Positions 25,523 to 34,408 of a DNA stretch of 64,000 nt are shown here, one piece after another (the stretch's first letter is position 1; each line of letters opens with the position of its first letter). The notes beneath the pieces are model-generated. The model was not told where the DNA came from and did not search any database. It saw nothing but the letters and a program-made list of their open reading frames with translations. The stretch comes from CAVVAE01 sp963746185 (lineage in GTDB: Bacteria > Actinomycetota > Actinomycetes > Propionibacteriales > Nocardioidaceae): assembly GCA_963746185.1 (NCBI GenBank), contig CAVVAE010000003.1, positions 1 to 64,000 of the forward strand. Reading direction: 5' to 3'. A program made the translations under genes and the position numbers.

Positions 25523-26212
25523 TCACGCGTTCGACGTAAAGGCGCAGAACTCGTTGCCTTCGGGGTCGGCCATGATGTGCCAGCGATCCTCCGGAGTCGG
25601 TTCGCGCAGCACGGTCGCACCGGCCGAGACGAGGTCGTCCACCGAGTCGACCGTGACGTCCCAGTGGATGCGGTTTTTTACCGTCTTCGGTTCGGGCACG
25701 GGCACGAAGTCCCACCCGTTGTAGGGCAGACCAGGCATGTCCTCGAGCCACCACCAGTCCTTGTCGGCCCGACCGTCGAGCTTCGCCCCCAGCACCTCAG
25801 CCCACCAACTCGCGACAGGCTTGGGATCGACGCAGTCGATCACCAGCTCGTGCAGCCGGTACGCCGGCAGGTCGTCAGGCGCGCGCACGAACGCACAGAA
25901 CTCACCGCCCTCAGGGTCGGCCATCACGGTCCAGGGACGGCCGTACTCCTCGGCAGGTTCGAGCACCTGGGCTCCCAGCTGGACGAGCTCGTCGATCGAC
26001 CCGGCATGCACGTCGATATGCACCCGATGCTTCACGCTCTGAGCTTCGGGTACGACGTTCATCCAGACCTGTTGCTCGGGTTTGTCACCGACAAGCGCGC
26101 CAGCCTCACCGTCAGGCTCGAAGCGCAGCCCGAGCGCGGCCGCCCAGAAGCGGCCGAGTTGCTCGGAGTCACTGGAGTCGATGCAGAGGTCCTTGTAATG
26201 CGCGATCGCCAT
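25523..26212 (-). CDS. Two-domain VOC (glyoxalase-like) protein
   Basis: 229 residues made of two similar halves. Each half contains a stretch of the type DPEGGEFCAFVRAP / DPEGNEFCAFTSN ending the domain, and HRVHIDVHAGSIDEL / NRIHWDVTVDSVDDL in the middle. These are VOC-superfamily modules, common in actinobacteria as small-molecule binding or resistance proteins. No specific substrate can be given. It lies between dapE (same strand) and the divergent dapD. Confidence 0.82.
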   Translation of the reverse strand: MAIAHYKDLCIDSSDSEQLGRFWAAALGLRFEPDGEAGALVGDKPEQQVWMNVVPEAQSVKHRVHIDVHAGSIDELVQLGAQVLEPAEEYGRPWTVMADPEGGEFCAFVRAPDDLPAYRLHELVIDCVDPKPVASWWAEVLGAKLDGRADKDWWWLEDMPGLPYNGWDFVPVPEPKTVKNRIHWDVTVDSVDDLVSAGATVLREPTPEDRWHIMADPEGNEFCAFTSNA

Positions 26213-26303
26213 CCGGCGAACCTAGCGACCCACGCCGACAGGCGCATTCGTATTTCTCGGGCGCAAACGCGAGGGGGAACGAGGGAGGTCTTTTCGCACT
26301 GGG

Positions 26304-26318
26304 TAGCGTTGTGGGGTG
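26304..26318 (+). promoter_or_regulatory. Probable leaderless promoter of dapD
   Basis: TAGCGT at 26304-26309 fits the actinobacterial -10 pattern TAnnnT. The GTG start at 26316 follows after six bases, the spacing expected if transcription starts at the first base of the start codon. No Shine-Dalgarno is present. Confidence 0.45.
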
Positions 26319-27257
26319 ACCGCCACCGACACGTCAGCCTGGGGCTTCGGCCTGGCCACTCACGACGTCGCTGGCAACGTTCTCGACGTCTGGTACCCCG
26401 AGCCTGCCCTCGGCCAGGCGCCCGATGACTACCACTCACCGAGCGGCCTGGCCTCACTGGAAGGTCACGACCCGGTGCGCGAAGTCTCCCGCTCCGTCGT
26501 CCACGTCGCCATCGACGACCTGGCAGCGCCGCCGCGTGAGACCGTCGACGTCTGGCTTCGGCTGCACCTGTTGAGCCACCGGCTGGTCCAGCCGCACGGT
26601 CAAAACCTCGACGGAATCTTCGGCCTGCTCACCAACGTCGTCTGGACGACGCTCGGACCCTGCGCCGTCGACGGTTTCGAGCAGACCAGGCTCCGAGCCT
26701 TCGAGGCCGACAAGAGCATCCAGGTGTTCGGCGTCGACAAGTTCCCGCGGATGGTCGACTACGTCGTCCCGAGCGGGGTGCGGATCGGGGATGCCGACCG
26801 GGTGCGCCTGGGCGCGCATCTCGCGGTGGGCACCACCGTGATGCACGAAGGTTTCGTGAACTTCAACGCCGGCACCCTGGGCAGCTCAATGATCGAAGGG
26901 CGCATCTCAGCCGGTGTGGTCGTCGGTGACCATTCGGACGTGGGTGGCGGCGCGTCGGTCATGGGCACGCTGTCAGGCGGCGGCACCGAGGTCATCTCCA
27001 TCGGGCAGCGTTGCCTGCTCGGCGCCAACGCCGGCGTGGGGATCTCGCTCGGCGACGACTGTGTCGTTGCCGCCGGGTGCTACGTCACCGCTGGCACCAA
27101 GCTGACGCTGCCGGACGGCTCCATCGTCAAGGCGCGCACACTCTCCGGCGAGTCAGGCTGGCAGTTCTGGCAGAACAGCCTGACCGGGGCTGTCGAGGCG
27201 GTGCGGCGCGACGGTTCGGGTGTGGAGCTCAACGCTGCGCTGCATACGAACTCATAG
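26316..27257 (+). CDS. dapD: Tetrahydrodipicolinate N-succinyltransferase, actinobacterial type
   Basis: 313 residues. Transfers succinyl from succinyl-CoA to tetrahydrodipicolinate. The left-handed beta-helix hexapeptide region is clear (VRIGDADRVRLGAHLAVGTT, MIEGRISAGVVVGDHSDVGG, GQRCLLGANAGVGISLGDDC). The N-terminal domain (WGFGLATHDVAGNVLDVWYP) marks the long actinobacterial form, like Rv1201c. Divergent from the VOC gene, with dapE just beyond. Confidence 0.94.
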   Translation: MTATDTSAWGFGLATHDVAGNVLDVWYPEPALGQAPDDYHSPSGLASLEGHDPVREVSRSVVHVAIDDLAAPPRETVDVWLRLHLLSHRLVQPHGQNLDGIFGLLTNVVWTTLGPCAVDGFEQTRLRAFEADKSIQVFGVDKFPRMVDYVVPSGVRIGDADRVRLGAHLAVGTTVMHEGFVNFNAGTLGSSMIEGRISAGVVVGDHSDVGGGASVMGTLSGGGTEVISIGQRCLLGANAGVGISLGDDCVVAAGCYVTAGTKLTLPDGSIVKARTLSGESGWQFWQNSLTGAVEAVRRDGSGVELNAALHTNS

Positions 27258-27268
27258 GCGATCGACTG

Positions 27269-28240
27269 ATGCCGCGTAAACGCACGGTGATCTTAGGCGT
27301 CGTTGCCCTCGGACTGGTGGCAGGCGGCGGCTACATCGCCGTACAGAAGGGGATCGGTCCCCTTCCTGACCCCGAGCGCTGTGTTGCCACGGTGGATGGC
27401 CACAGCGTCGGCATGTCCACCGAACAGGCCGAGAACGCCTCGATCATCGCCGCCGTCGCCGCGCGTCGGGAACTCCCCGCACGGGCCGTCTCCATCGCGA
27501 TCGCGACCGCCTTCCAGGAGTCGAAGCTGGAGAACATCAGCGGCGGCGACCGCGACTCGCTCGGGCTCTTCCAACAACGTCCGAGTCAGGGTTGGGGCAC
27601 CGAGAAGCAGATCATGGATCCGTACTACGCCAGCAACGCGTTCTACGACGCGCTCGTCAAGGTCGACGGCTACCAGGACATGGAGATCACCAAGGCAGCG
27701 CAGGCGGTGCAGCACTCGGCGTTTCCCGACGCCTACGCCGACCACGAGCAGGACGGCCGGACCATCGCGAGCGCCATGTCGGGCTATAGCGAAGCAGCCT
27801 TCACCTGTACGACGGAACAGCCAAACGGAGGGGCCCAGGACATCACCGAGTCGGGGCTTACACCCAGGGCCGAAGAAGTCCGCGAGGACATCAAGACGTC
27901 GTTCGGTGAGTTGCCGCTCGGCGGCTTCGCACCGGGAGGTGTCACGAGTGGACACATGAAGGGCTCGAGCCACTACGAGGGCCGGGCGATCGACGTCTTC
28001 TTCCGGCCGGTCAGTGCCGACAACAGCCGTCGGGGATGGGTGCTCGCGCACTACCTCGTCGCCAACGCCGAACGTCTGGACATCAACCACGTCATCTTCG
28101 ACGACCGCATCTGGACCGCGGGCGACGAGTCGGAGGACGGCTGGCGCAACTTCGACCCGCCTGATGTCTCCAGCGGTACGAGCGCTGGGACCAGGGAGGT
28201 GCTCGAACATCGCGACCACGTCCACGTCGACGTGGTGTGA
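27269..28240 (+). CDS. Membrane-anchored peptidoglycan hydrolase-like protein
   Basis: 323 residues. One N-terminal membrane anchor (VILGVVALGLVAGGGYIAV). First outer domain: AIATAFQESKLENISGGDRD then SLGLFQQRPSQGWGT, resembling lysozyme/transglycosylase folds with a Glu in ESKL. Second domain: GSSHYEGRAIDVFFRPV and EHRDHVHVDVV, resembling a D-Ala-D-Ala carboxypeptidase (M15/hedgehog) zinc site. Such proteins are often misnamed heavy metal transporters. Twelve bases after dapD on the same strand, suggesting co-expression with wall precursor genes. Function inferred from fold only. Confidence 0.65.
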   Translation: MPRKRTVILGVVALGLVAGGGYIAVQKGIGPLPDPERCVATVDGHSVGMSTEQAENASIIAAVAARRELPARAVSIAIATAFQESKLENISGGDRDSLGLFQQRPSQGWGTEKQIMDPYYASNAFYDALVKVDGYQDMEITKAAQAVQHSAFPDAYADHEQDGRTIASAMSGYSEAAFTCTTEQPNGGAQDITESGLTPRAEEVREDIKTSFGELPLGGFAPGGVTSGHMKGSSHYEGRAIDVFFRPVSADNSRRGWVLAHYLVANAERLDINHVIFDDRIWTAGDESEDGWRNFDPPDVSSGTSAGTREVLEHRDHVHVDVV

Positions 28241-28246
28241 CCGTCG

Positions 28247-29389
28247 TCAGAAGAGGCGCTGGGCTGCAGACTCCACGCGCTCATCGGTAGCGGTCAGCGC
28301 AACGCGAACGTGATCGGCGCCGGCCGCACCGTAGAAGTCTCCCGCCGCCACCAGGATGCCGTGTTGGGCGAACCAGCGGACGGTATCCATGCAGGCCTCG
28401 CCGCGCGTGACCCAGAGGTAGAGCGAGCCCTCGGAGTGGTCGATCCGGAACCCGGCCCTCTTCAACGCATAGCTCAGCATGATCCGGCGCTCCATATAGA
28501 GCTGCCGCTGCTCCTCGATGTGCCCGTCCTCGTTGAGTGCCGCCCGCATCGCGACCTGAACCGGGCCAGGCACCATCAATCCACTGTGGCGCCGCACCTC
28601 TCGCAGGCCGGCGACGATGGCGGGATCACCCGCGACGAAGGCGGCCCGATAGCCAGCCAGGTTGGAACGCTTCGACAATGAGTGGACAGCCAGGACGCCG
28701 TCGAGCGAACCGCCGTTGACGTTTACGTCGAGGACCGACACCGGCTCGACGTCCCAGGCGCACTCGAAGTAGCACTCGTCCGAAGCCACCACCGCTCCTC
28801 GCTCGCGAGCCCACGTGATGACCTTGCGGACGTGGTCGGCGGGGAGCACTCGGCCGGTCGGATTCGACGGAGAGTTGATCCACACCAGCGGGACCTTGCG
28901 CGGGCCAACGGAGAGCGTGCTGTCGCTGGCCAGGAAGTCGGCGCCGGCGAGGATGGCCCCGACGGCGTACGTCGGATAGGCCACCTCTGGGATGAGAACC
29001 GTGTCGCCGGGTCCGACACCCAGTTGAGACGGCAGTGACGCCACCAGCTCCTTGGAGCCGATGGTCGGGAGCACGGACTCCTCGTCGAGGTGCATCGAGC
29101 CGCAACGCCGCCGGAGGTAGCGGATGATCGCGTCCCGGAGCTCGGTGGTCCCCCACACCGTGGGGTAGCCGGGTGAGTCTGATGCCGCTTGCAACGCCCT
29201 CTGAACGACGAGGGGCGTGGGGTCGACCGGGGTACCGACCGAGAGGTCGACGAGCCCTTCAGGATGTGCTGCGGCCTGCTTCTTGACCTCGATGAGCCGG
29301 TCCCACGGAAAGTCCGGCAGCGGCCGAGAAACAGACCGCGCCGCCAACCCCGACGGGGCAGACGGCGCGGACGTGGACGCCGCGTCCAC
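28247..29389 (-). CDS. dapC: Succinyldiaminopimelate aminotransferase
   Basis: 380 residues, class I/II PLP aminotransferase. Seen: DLSVGTPVDPTPLVVQ, WINSPSNPTGRVLPADHV, ASDECYFECAW and the PLP lysine in VHSLSKRSNLAGYRAAFV. Converts succinyl-amino-ketopimelate to succinyl-DAP. The gene is 12 bases downstream of a ferredoxin gene on the same strand, exactly as fdxC and Rv1178 are paired in M. tuberculosis, which supports DapC over a generic aminotransferase. Confidence 0.88.
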   Translation of the reverse strand: MDAASTSAPSAPSGLAARSVSRPLPDFPWDRLIEVKKQAAAHPEGLVDLSVGTPVDPTPLVVQRALQAASDSPGYPTVWGTTELRDAIIRYLRRRCGSMHLDEESVLPTIGSKELVASLPSQLGVGPGDTVLIPEVAYPTYAVGAILAGADFLASDSTLSVGPRKVPLVWINSPSNPTGRVLPADHVRKVITWARERGAVVASDECYFECAWDVEPVSVLDVNVNGGSLDGVLAVHSLSKRSNLAGYRAAFVAGDPAIVAGLREVRRHSGLMVPGPVQVAMRAALNEDGHIEEQRQLYMERRIMLSYALKRAGFRIDHSEGSLYLWVTRGEACMDTVRWFAQHGILVAAGDFYGAAGADHVRVALTATDERVESAAQRLF

Positions 29390-29400
29390 GGGTCTAGGGC

Positions 29401-29727
29401 CTAGCCTTCTTGGGCTTGAGGCGGCAGCGCGGCGATCAGCGGGTGGTCCTTGTCGATCACACCGAGCTTGGCGGCGCCACCGGGCGAGCCGAGGTCATCG
29501 AAGAACTCGACGTTCGCGGCGTAGTAGTCCTTCCACTTCTCAGGAGTGTCGTCTTCGTAGAAGATCGCCTCCACGGGACAGACCGGTTCACAGGCGCCGC
29601 AATCCACACATTCATCGGGGTGGATGTAGAGCATCCGCTGGCCTTCGTAGATGCAGTCGACGGGGCATTCGTCGACGCAGGCCAGGTCCTTCAGATCCAC
29701 GCACGGCTGCGCGATGACGTACGTCAT
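29401..29727 (-). CDS. fdxA: 7Fe ferredoxin
   Basis: 108 residues. Two iron-sulfur cluster motifs: an N-terminal set (CVDLKDLACVDECPVDCIYE) and DECVDCGACEPVCPVEAI (CxxCxxCxxxCP for a 4Fe-4S cluster). The long C-terminal tail (WKDYYAANVEFFDDLGSPGG) is typical of actinobacterial 7Fe ferredoxins. GAGGAGG lies 7 bases before the ATG. Upstream of dapC in the same direction. Confidence 0.93.
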   Translation of the reverse strand: MTYVIAQPCVDLKDLACVDECPVDCIYEGQRMLYIHPDECVDCGACEPVCPVEAIFYEDDTPEKWKDYYAANVEFFDDLGSPGGAAKLGVIDKDHPLIAALPPQAQEG

Positions 29728-29838
29728 CTTGGTCCTCCTCGATCATGGTCCTCTGCCCCGCCTGGGCGCAGTAGGGCTACAACACAACTAGTATCTACGC
29801 CGCACCCATACCTGCGAAATCCAGGTCCACTCATTGGA

Positions 29839-30810
29839 GTGTCGTTGCCCCTGCATCCCGGCCTCGTCGGTCACCGCGTGGTCGTACGACGCCGGCTTCC
29901 AGGTGAGACAGGTCCCAGCGGTGGACCCGCCATGACCGACGTGCTCGGGATCCTCGAGGTGTGGGGCGACACCACGATCAGCGTGCGACGAGAGGACGGC
30001 GACCTCGTCACATTTGCCATCGCCGACATCGTGACGGGCAAGCCCGTCCCCCCGCGAGGCTCGACTCGACTCCGGATCAGCGCGGAGGCGTTGCAGGGGA
30101 TCTGTGCGGCCGGCTGGCGAGGCGTCTCGGAGGAACGTCTCGGTGACTGGCTGCTGCGCTCCAGCGGCGGCTTCACCGGGCGGGCCAACTCCGCCCTGAT
30201 CGCCGGCGACCCAGGCATGGCCCTGCCGGACGCTCTCTCAGCTGTGCGCCACTTCTACGCCCGCCACGGATGTCCTCCGCTGGCCCAGGTCATCGTCGGA
30301 ACAGACTGGTTGCATCGGCTCGAGGCAGAAGGCTGGCACCCTGCCCGTCCTCACGAACCAGACGCGATCGTGCAGGTCGCCTCGGTGGCACAGGCCCGCA
30401 GGGGGGCCAACCCCCCGACTTCCGACGTGGCCTTGTCTGCCACGTGCTCCGACAGCTGGCTGCGCCTCTACGGCCGGACCGCGGGACACGATGCCGCGAT
30501 GGCCATGCGCGTGCTCGCGTCAGGGGGCGAAGTCTGCTTCGCCCAGATCGGTGACCCCGTCGTTGCGATCGGACGCGGTGTCGTGACCGGCGACTGGCTC
30601 GGACTCTCTGCCGTCGAGGTCGTCCCCGAACAACGGGGACAGGGTCTGGCCAAAGCAGTCGTGCAGGGTCTGCTGGCGTGGGGCGCTTCGCTGGGTGCCC
30701 TGTCGTCGTACCTGCAAACACTGCCCAACAATGCTGCGGCACTGGGGTTGTACGCCCGATACGGCTTTACGACGCACCATGCCTACCGCTATCTGGCCCC
30801 AGTGGAATGA
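29839..30810 (+). CDS. GNAT family N-acetyltransferase with N-terminal SH3-like domain
   Basis: 323 residues. The first 65 or so residues form a small barrel-like domain (HPGLVGHRVVVRRRLPGETG, VWGDTTISVRREDGDLVTFA). A linker follows and the C-terminal GNAT domain holds LSAVEVVPEQRGQGLAKAVV (acetyl-CoA loop QRGQGLA) and NNAAALGLYARYGFTTHHAY. The GTG at 29839 is chosen because homologous sequence begins there. Found beside the fdxA gene in other actinobacteria. The substrate is unknown. Confidence 0.82.
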   Translation: MSLPLHPGLVGHRVVVRRRLPGETGPSGGPAMTDVLGILEVWGDTTISVRREDGDLVTFAIADIVTGKPVPPRGSTRLRISAEALQGICAAGWRGVSEERLGDWLLRSSGGFTGRANSALIAGDPGMALPDALSAVRHFYARHGCPPLAQVIVGTDWLHRLEAEGWHPARPHEPDAIVQVASVAQARRGANPPTSDVALSATCSDSWLRLYGRTAGHDAAMAMRVLASGGEVCFAQIGDPVVAIGRGVVTGDWLGLSAVEVVPEQRGQGLAKAVVQGLLAWGASLGALSSYLQTLPNNAAALGLYARYGFTTHHAYRYLAPVE

Positions 30811-30854
30811 CGGGCCGGCTGGATGCGAAAGAGAGCGCCAAGAAGGCGTCTCGG

Positions 30855-31196
30855 TCAGGCCTCGCCCACGAGAAGACCGCTCGGTTCGCCGGAGCGTGAC
30901 GGCAGGCTGTCGTCAGAGACTCTGCCGGGTATCGCGTGCACGGTGTTGTGATGGCACGTGCCGCATACCCAGCCTTCCACCGACATCGGGACCTCATTGG
31001 CTTGTGACTCGGTGTAGAAGGCGTGGCCCATCTTCAACGCCACGAGGACGTCGGCAACCTTCATCAGCGTCGGCGGGCCGACGCCGACCTCGATCGCTAC
31101 CTCACCGATGTGGTCTTGATCCGTGCACGAGAGCGATCTCATCGTGCAGACAACCTTGTACCGACTCACCCAAAGCCCCTCTGTCCCAGTTTCCAT
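30855..31196 (-). CDS. DUF3892-like small protein
   Basis: 113 residues if started at ATG 31196 (METGTEGLWVSRYKVVCTM). The pattern of a short strand with Cys, DHIGEVAIEVGVG, a helix (TLMKVADVLVALKMGHAFYT), and a C-terminal T...VSDDSLPSR resembles DUF3892 proteins. It also has a CGTCHHNT motif that could bind metal. No clear ribosome-binding site. Convergent with the preceding GNAT gene. Function unknown. Confidence 0.55.
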   Translation of the reverse strand: METGTEGLWVSRYKVVCTMRSLSCTDQDHIGEVAIEVGVGPPTLMKVADVLVALKMGHAFYTESQANEVPMSVEGWVCGTCHHNTVHAIPGRVSDDSLPSRSGEPSGLLVGEA

Positions 31197-31334
31197 CAGG
31201 ATAGAAACGACGACGCCCCACGGGAGCCCAGTTGTGGCGCTAGTCGTCCGTTCGGAGGCAGCAAATGAGCCGAACGATTGACCCGCCATTCAAGGTTGCA
31301 CCCGCGGACCCACCTGGGCTGAGGGCTCGCGGGC

Positions 31335-33002
31335 CTAGCGGCAGACCACGGTGTCCAAGGGCGCGTAGCGCGAGTGCGTCGTCTCGGCGCGCTGGTGACC
31401 TTCGGACTTCAAGGTGCGGATGACGTTGACCTCGAAGCCAGCAACACCCTTTCGCGGCACACAATTGCGGGACCGATCGCGAATCACCTTCGGCTTGACG
31501 ATGTTGGAGCGCGGCGAGGTCTCTGTCGTGATCTTCCAGTAGGGGGTGCTCCACATCTGGACGTGAACCACGCCCGAACCGCCCTTCGCCGCATCGACAA
31601 AGGCCCGCACGTAGACGCCGTAGGGAGACTCGTTGATGAGCACGAGATCGGTGGCCGGCGGCTCGATATGGGCATCGCGACCGATGGGGAATTCGGGTGA
31701 GTAGATCCGGTTCGCGCTGCGCTCGGGGGCTGAGAGCCCGGCGTTGAACGCGGCGTCGTACGTCACGGAGGCCACGAAGGATGCCGTCGCCGGCGAAGAC
31801 GCGGTGTCGACGTGACTGATGAAGCTGAAAGTGGCATCTGGCTTCAACAGAGTCCCGTCGAGCTGACGGACCATCGTGGTGGGGTTGCCCCCCATGGTGT
31901 TGTCGGAGTAGCGAATTGCCTTGCCTGACACGCGTTCGTTGACGCGCAGCATCCGCATCTCCTGGGTGGTGGTGTTGGGGTTGTCGGCAACGATGTCGAC
32001 GCTGCCATGACGGTCGTCGCCCTGACGCGGCACCACGCGGAGGACAGCTGCGGCCAACGCCTCCTTGCTCACCGTCACGCCGCTCCGTCCCGGTATGACG
32101 ACGGGGTGGCCGTTCCTGAACAAGATCCGCGCGTTGACCGGGTGATGCGGCAACCTTTGCAGCACTGGCCGTGCTCGTTGGATCAGGACGTCCGCGTCGA
32201 TGTCGAGCTGAAGGCCGGCGTCGCCGACGACTGCGCGCAACGCCCGCCCGAAGTGGCCACGGGTGAGCGTCATGGTGGCGTCAGCAGCCCGCAGCCGAAT
32301 CGGCCCACTCAGCGCGCGCCGGGCCGTCGTATCCATGAACTGGGTCGCCTCGATCGCGGTGATCGCTGGTTGGACAGCCTCGATCGGCAGGGTGACGGTG
32401 TCATCGCCCGCGATCAGGGCTTCTTCCAACCGTTCGCCGCTGTTCTGGAAGTTCAGCGCCCGCCCGGCCTGGCCGAACGTCGCCTTGGGCTCACCGGACG
32501 CAAACGAGACCTTCGAGTCGATGGGCTCGCGCTCCACGTGGCGAGCAATCTTGGCCAGGCTTGCCGACAGCTCGGACTCGTCGGTGTCGACGACGGGCTG
32601 GAGTGACTCACCGCCCATGAGCACATGCAGCATGTGGCGGGGATCCCACGGGCTACCGCCGAGCCCTTCCTCGAGAGTGGCGTCGATGTCGAACGTCAGT
32701 CCCGCCACTTGCGGATCGAGACTGAACTCTTGTCCTGCTGCGGACACTTTCAGCGGTTGCAGCAGCCGTGGCGCCAACTCCTCTTGCAAGACAATGCGCG
32801 CCTCGTCCTGATCCATGCCACCCACGTCGATGCCCGCCACCTCCGTGCCCGCAGGCAGCTTGTCGCCCGCTACGAAGTACCCGACGGCGTACAGCGCGCC
32901 GCACAGCAGCGTGAAGCCGATGATGAAGACCGTCGCGAACCGCAGGTCATGGGTCTTGGGCAAGTCGTCGAGGTAGACCTTGCGTCGCGGCCACAGCCTC
33001 AT
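31335..33002 (-). CDS. VanW family protein
   Basis: 555 residues. One membrane helix near the N-terminus (RFATVFIIGFTLLCGALYAV), then extracellular repeats (LPAGTEVAGIDVGGMDQDEA, peptidoglycan-binding-like), and a C-terminal VanW domain (FSFISHVDTASSPATASFVA, FNAGLSAPERSANRIYSPEF, DLVLINESPYGVYVRAFVD). VanW proteins accompany vancomycin-resistance clusters in some bacteria but their own role is unknown. The ATG at 33002 overlaps the stop of the upstream membrane protein gene, and mshB is just beyond. Confidence 0.88.
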   Translation of the reverse strand: MRLWPRRKVYLDDLPKTHDLRFATVFIIGFTLLCGALYAVGYFVAGDKLPAGTEVAGIDVGGMDQDEARIVLQEELAPRLLQPLKVSAAGQEFSLDPQVAGLTFDIDATLEEGLGGSPWDPRHMLHVLMGGESLQPVVDTDESELSASLAKIARHVEREPIDSKVSFASGEPKATFGQAGRALNFQNSGERLEEALIAGDDTVTLPIEAVQPAITAIEATQFMDTTARRALSGPIRLRAADATMTLTRGHFGRALRAVVGDAGLQLDIDADVLIQRARPVLQRLPHHPVNARILFRNGHPVVIPGRSGVTVSKEALAAAVLRVVPRQGDDRHGSVDIVADNPNTTTQEMRMLRVNERVSGKAIRYSDNTMGGNPTTMVRQLDGTLLKPDATFSFISHVDTASSPATASFVASVTYDAAFNAGLSAPERSANRIYSPEFPIGRDAHIEPPATDLVLINESPYGVYVRAFVDAAKGGSGVVHVQMWSTPYWKITTETSPRSNIVKPKVIRDRSRNCVPRKGVAGFEVNVIRTLKSEGHQRAETTHSRYAPLDTVVCR

Positions 33003-33376
33003 GACGGGCGTCCCGCCGATGCCGCACTCACGATCACGCAAACAGGCGCGATGAGAAGGAAGCTGAGGCCAAGCCAGTCCTGAGCCAACAGGTAGTCACC
33101 CTCGGGACGACCCCCCAGGACCAGACCGGCACCGATGATCCAACCTCCAGCCGCAGCGAAACCGTACGGACGCCCGATCGCGCGGGCCAGGAGGACGACG
33201 CCGACCGAAGCAGCGATGCTCAAGATCAGTCCCCACGGCAAAGCGATGCCGCCGGGACGCCAGGCCATCCGCGACACCAGCGCGGCTAGCGCGGCCACAC
33301 AGAAGGACGCGGCGCCGATCGCCACCGCCAAGGTCATCATGACAGCACGACTGCGGACCAGATCAGCGGTGGGCAC
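32999..33376 (-). CDS. Four-helix membrane protein beside mshB (DUF6113-like)
   Basis: 125 residues with about four membrane segments (LAVAIGAASFCVAALAALV, LPWGLILSIAASVGVVLLAR, YGFAAAGGWIIGAGLVLGG, LGLSFLLIAPVCVIVSA). It starts at GTG 33376, overlapping mshB's end, and its stop overlaps the vanW start. Small membrane proteins of this kind lie next to mshB in many actinobacteria. The DUF number is from memory and unsure; function unknown. Confidence 0.7.
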   Translation of the reverse strand: MPTADLVRSRAVMMTLAVAIGAASFCVAALAALVSRMAWRPGGIALPWGLILSIAASVGVVLLARAIGRPYGFAAAGGWIIGAGLVLGGRPEGDYLLAQDWLGLSFLLIAPVCVIVSAASAGRPS

Positions 33377-33380
33377 CGAC

Positions 33381-34298
33381 TTAGGCCACTCCGGCGAAGA
33401 GGTCAGACTCGAACCCGTCGACGACGTCAGCCGCTGAGCCCTTGACGAGGCGGTAGAACTCGGTGCCCCAGACTTCATTCCCGATGTTGTTGGAGAGGGC
33501 GAAGAACGGGCCATCGACGGTGATCTGGGTGCTATGCGCACGCATGGCGGCAAGCTTTTGCTCGACGCGCTCACCTCCTTCGATCTTGGCGGAGATCAGC
33601 TCGTCGGGCGTGACGAACGGTGGCAACGGGCCATCAGGATCCATCCCCTCGAACGTCGTCACGTCACCCATGGCGCGCAGGTCGCGAAGGCCTTGACGCA
33701 TCCGGCTCTCCGACATCGCCGTCCAGTAGATCTTCGGCACCTCCCAGGCCGGCCCGAGATCACGGCGATAGGGGTCGGCTCCGGCGAGCAGGCTGCCGTA
33801 CATCGCCACTCGGTGGGCCTGAATGTGGTCAGGGTGACCGTAGCCACCGAACTCGTCGTACGTCACGAGCACCTGGGGTTTGACCTCACGGATGATCTCG
33901 ACCAGGTGGTTGGACGCCTCGACGAGGTCGGCGGCCCAGAACGTGTCGGGGCGGATTTCGTCGGGAGGCTTAGCACCCCACTCCCCCTCGGCCATTCCGG
34001 TGTCGCGGTATCGGCCCGGGCCGCCCAAGAAGCGGTAGTCGGTGACGCCGAGTTCGCGCATCGCGTCGTCGAGTTCTCCGATGCGGTGCTGACCAAGCTT
34101 GTCGTCCCGGTGTGAAGCCAGGTGCTCCAGCGTAGGGACGAGCACTTCACCTTCTTCGCCGAGCGTGCACGTGACGAGCGTGACGAGCGCACCTTCGGCG
34201 ACGTACTTGGCCATCGATGCGCCATTGTTGATCGACTCGTCGTCAGGATGGGCGTGGACCAGGAGCATGCGCCGGTCAGGCAAGGTGTCGGCTGTCAT
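33381..34298 (-). CDS. mshB: Mycothiol biosynthesis deacetylase MshB
   Basis: 305 residues. Deacetylates GlcNAc-inositol, a step in making mycothiol, the actinobacterial thiol. The zinc site starts in LLVHAHPDDESINNGASMAK (His, Asp, Asp, Glu), with a further His in FGGYGHPDHIQAHRVAMYGS. LITCTLGEEGEV-like text (TLVTCTLGEEGEVLVPTLEH) is typical of MshB. First gene of a three-gene overlapping run with the membrane protein and vanW. Mycothiol is confined to actinobacteria, which dates this half of the contig. Confidence 0.94.
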   Translation of the reverse strand: MTADTLPDRRMLLVHAHPDDESINNGASMAKYVAEGALVTLVTCTLGEEGEVLVPTLEHLASHRDDKLGQHRIGELDDAMRELGVTDYRFLGGPGRYRDTGMAEGEWGAKPPDEIRPDTFWAADLVEASNHLVEIIREVKPQVLVTYDEFGGYGHPDHIQAHRVAMYGSLLAGADPYRRDLGPAWEVPKIYWTAMSESRMRQGLRDLRAMGDVTTFEGMDPDGPLPPFVTPDELISAKIEGGERVEQKLAAMRAHSTQITVDGPFFALSNNIGNEVWGTEFYRLVKGSAADVVDGFESDLFAGVA

Positions 34299-34408
34299 GG
34301 CGCCCAGCCTACGACCCGCCTTCTGCCATCGCGGTCAGCGACTCTGGCCGCCGGCCGCCGGCTCTGGCCTACGAGCGACGGTTGATTTGCCGGATGGGAA
34401 GATGAGGA

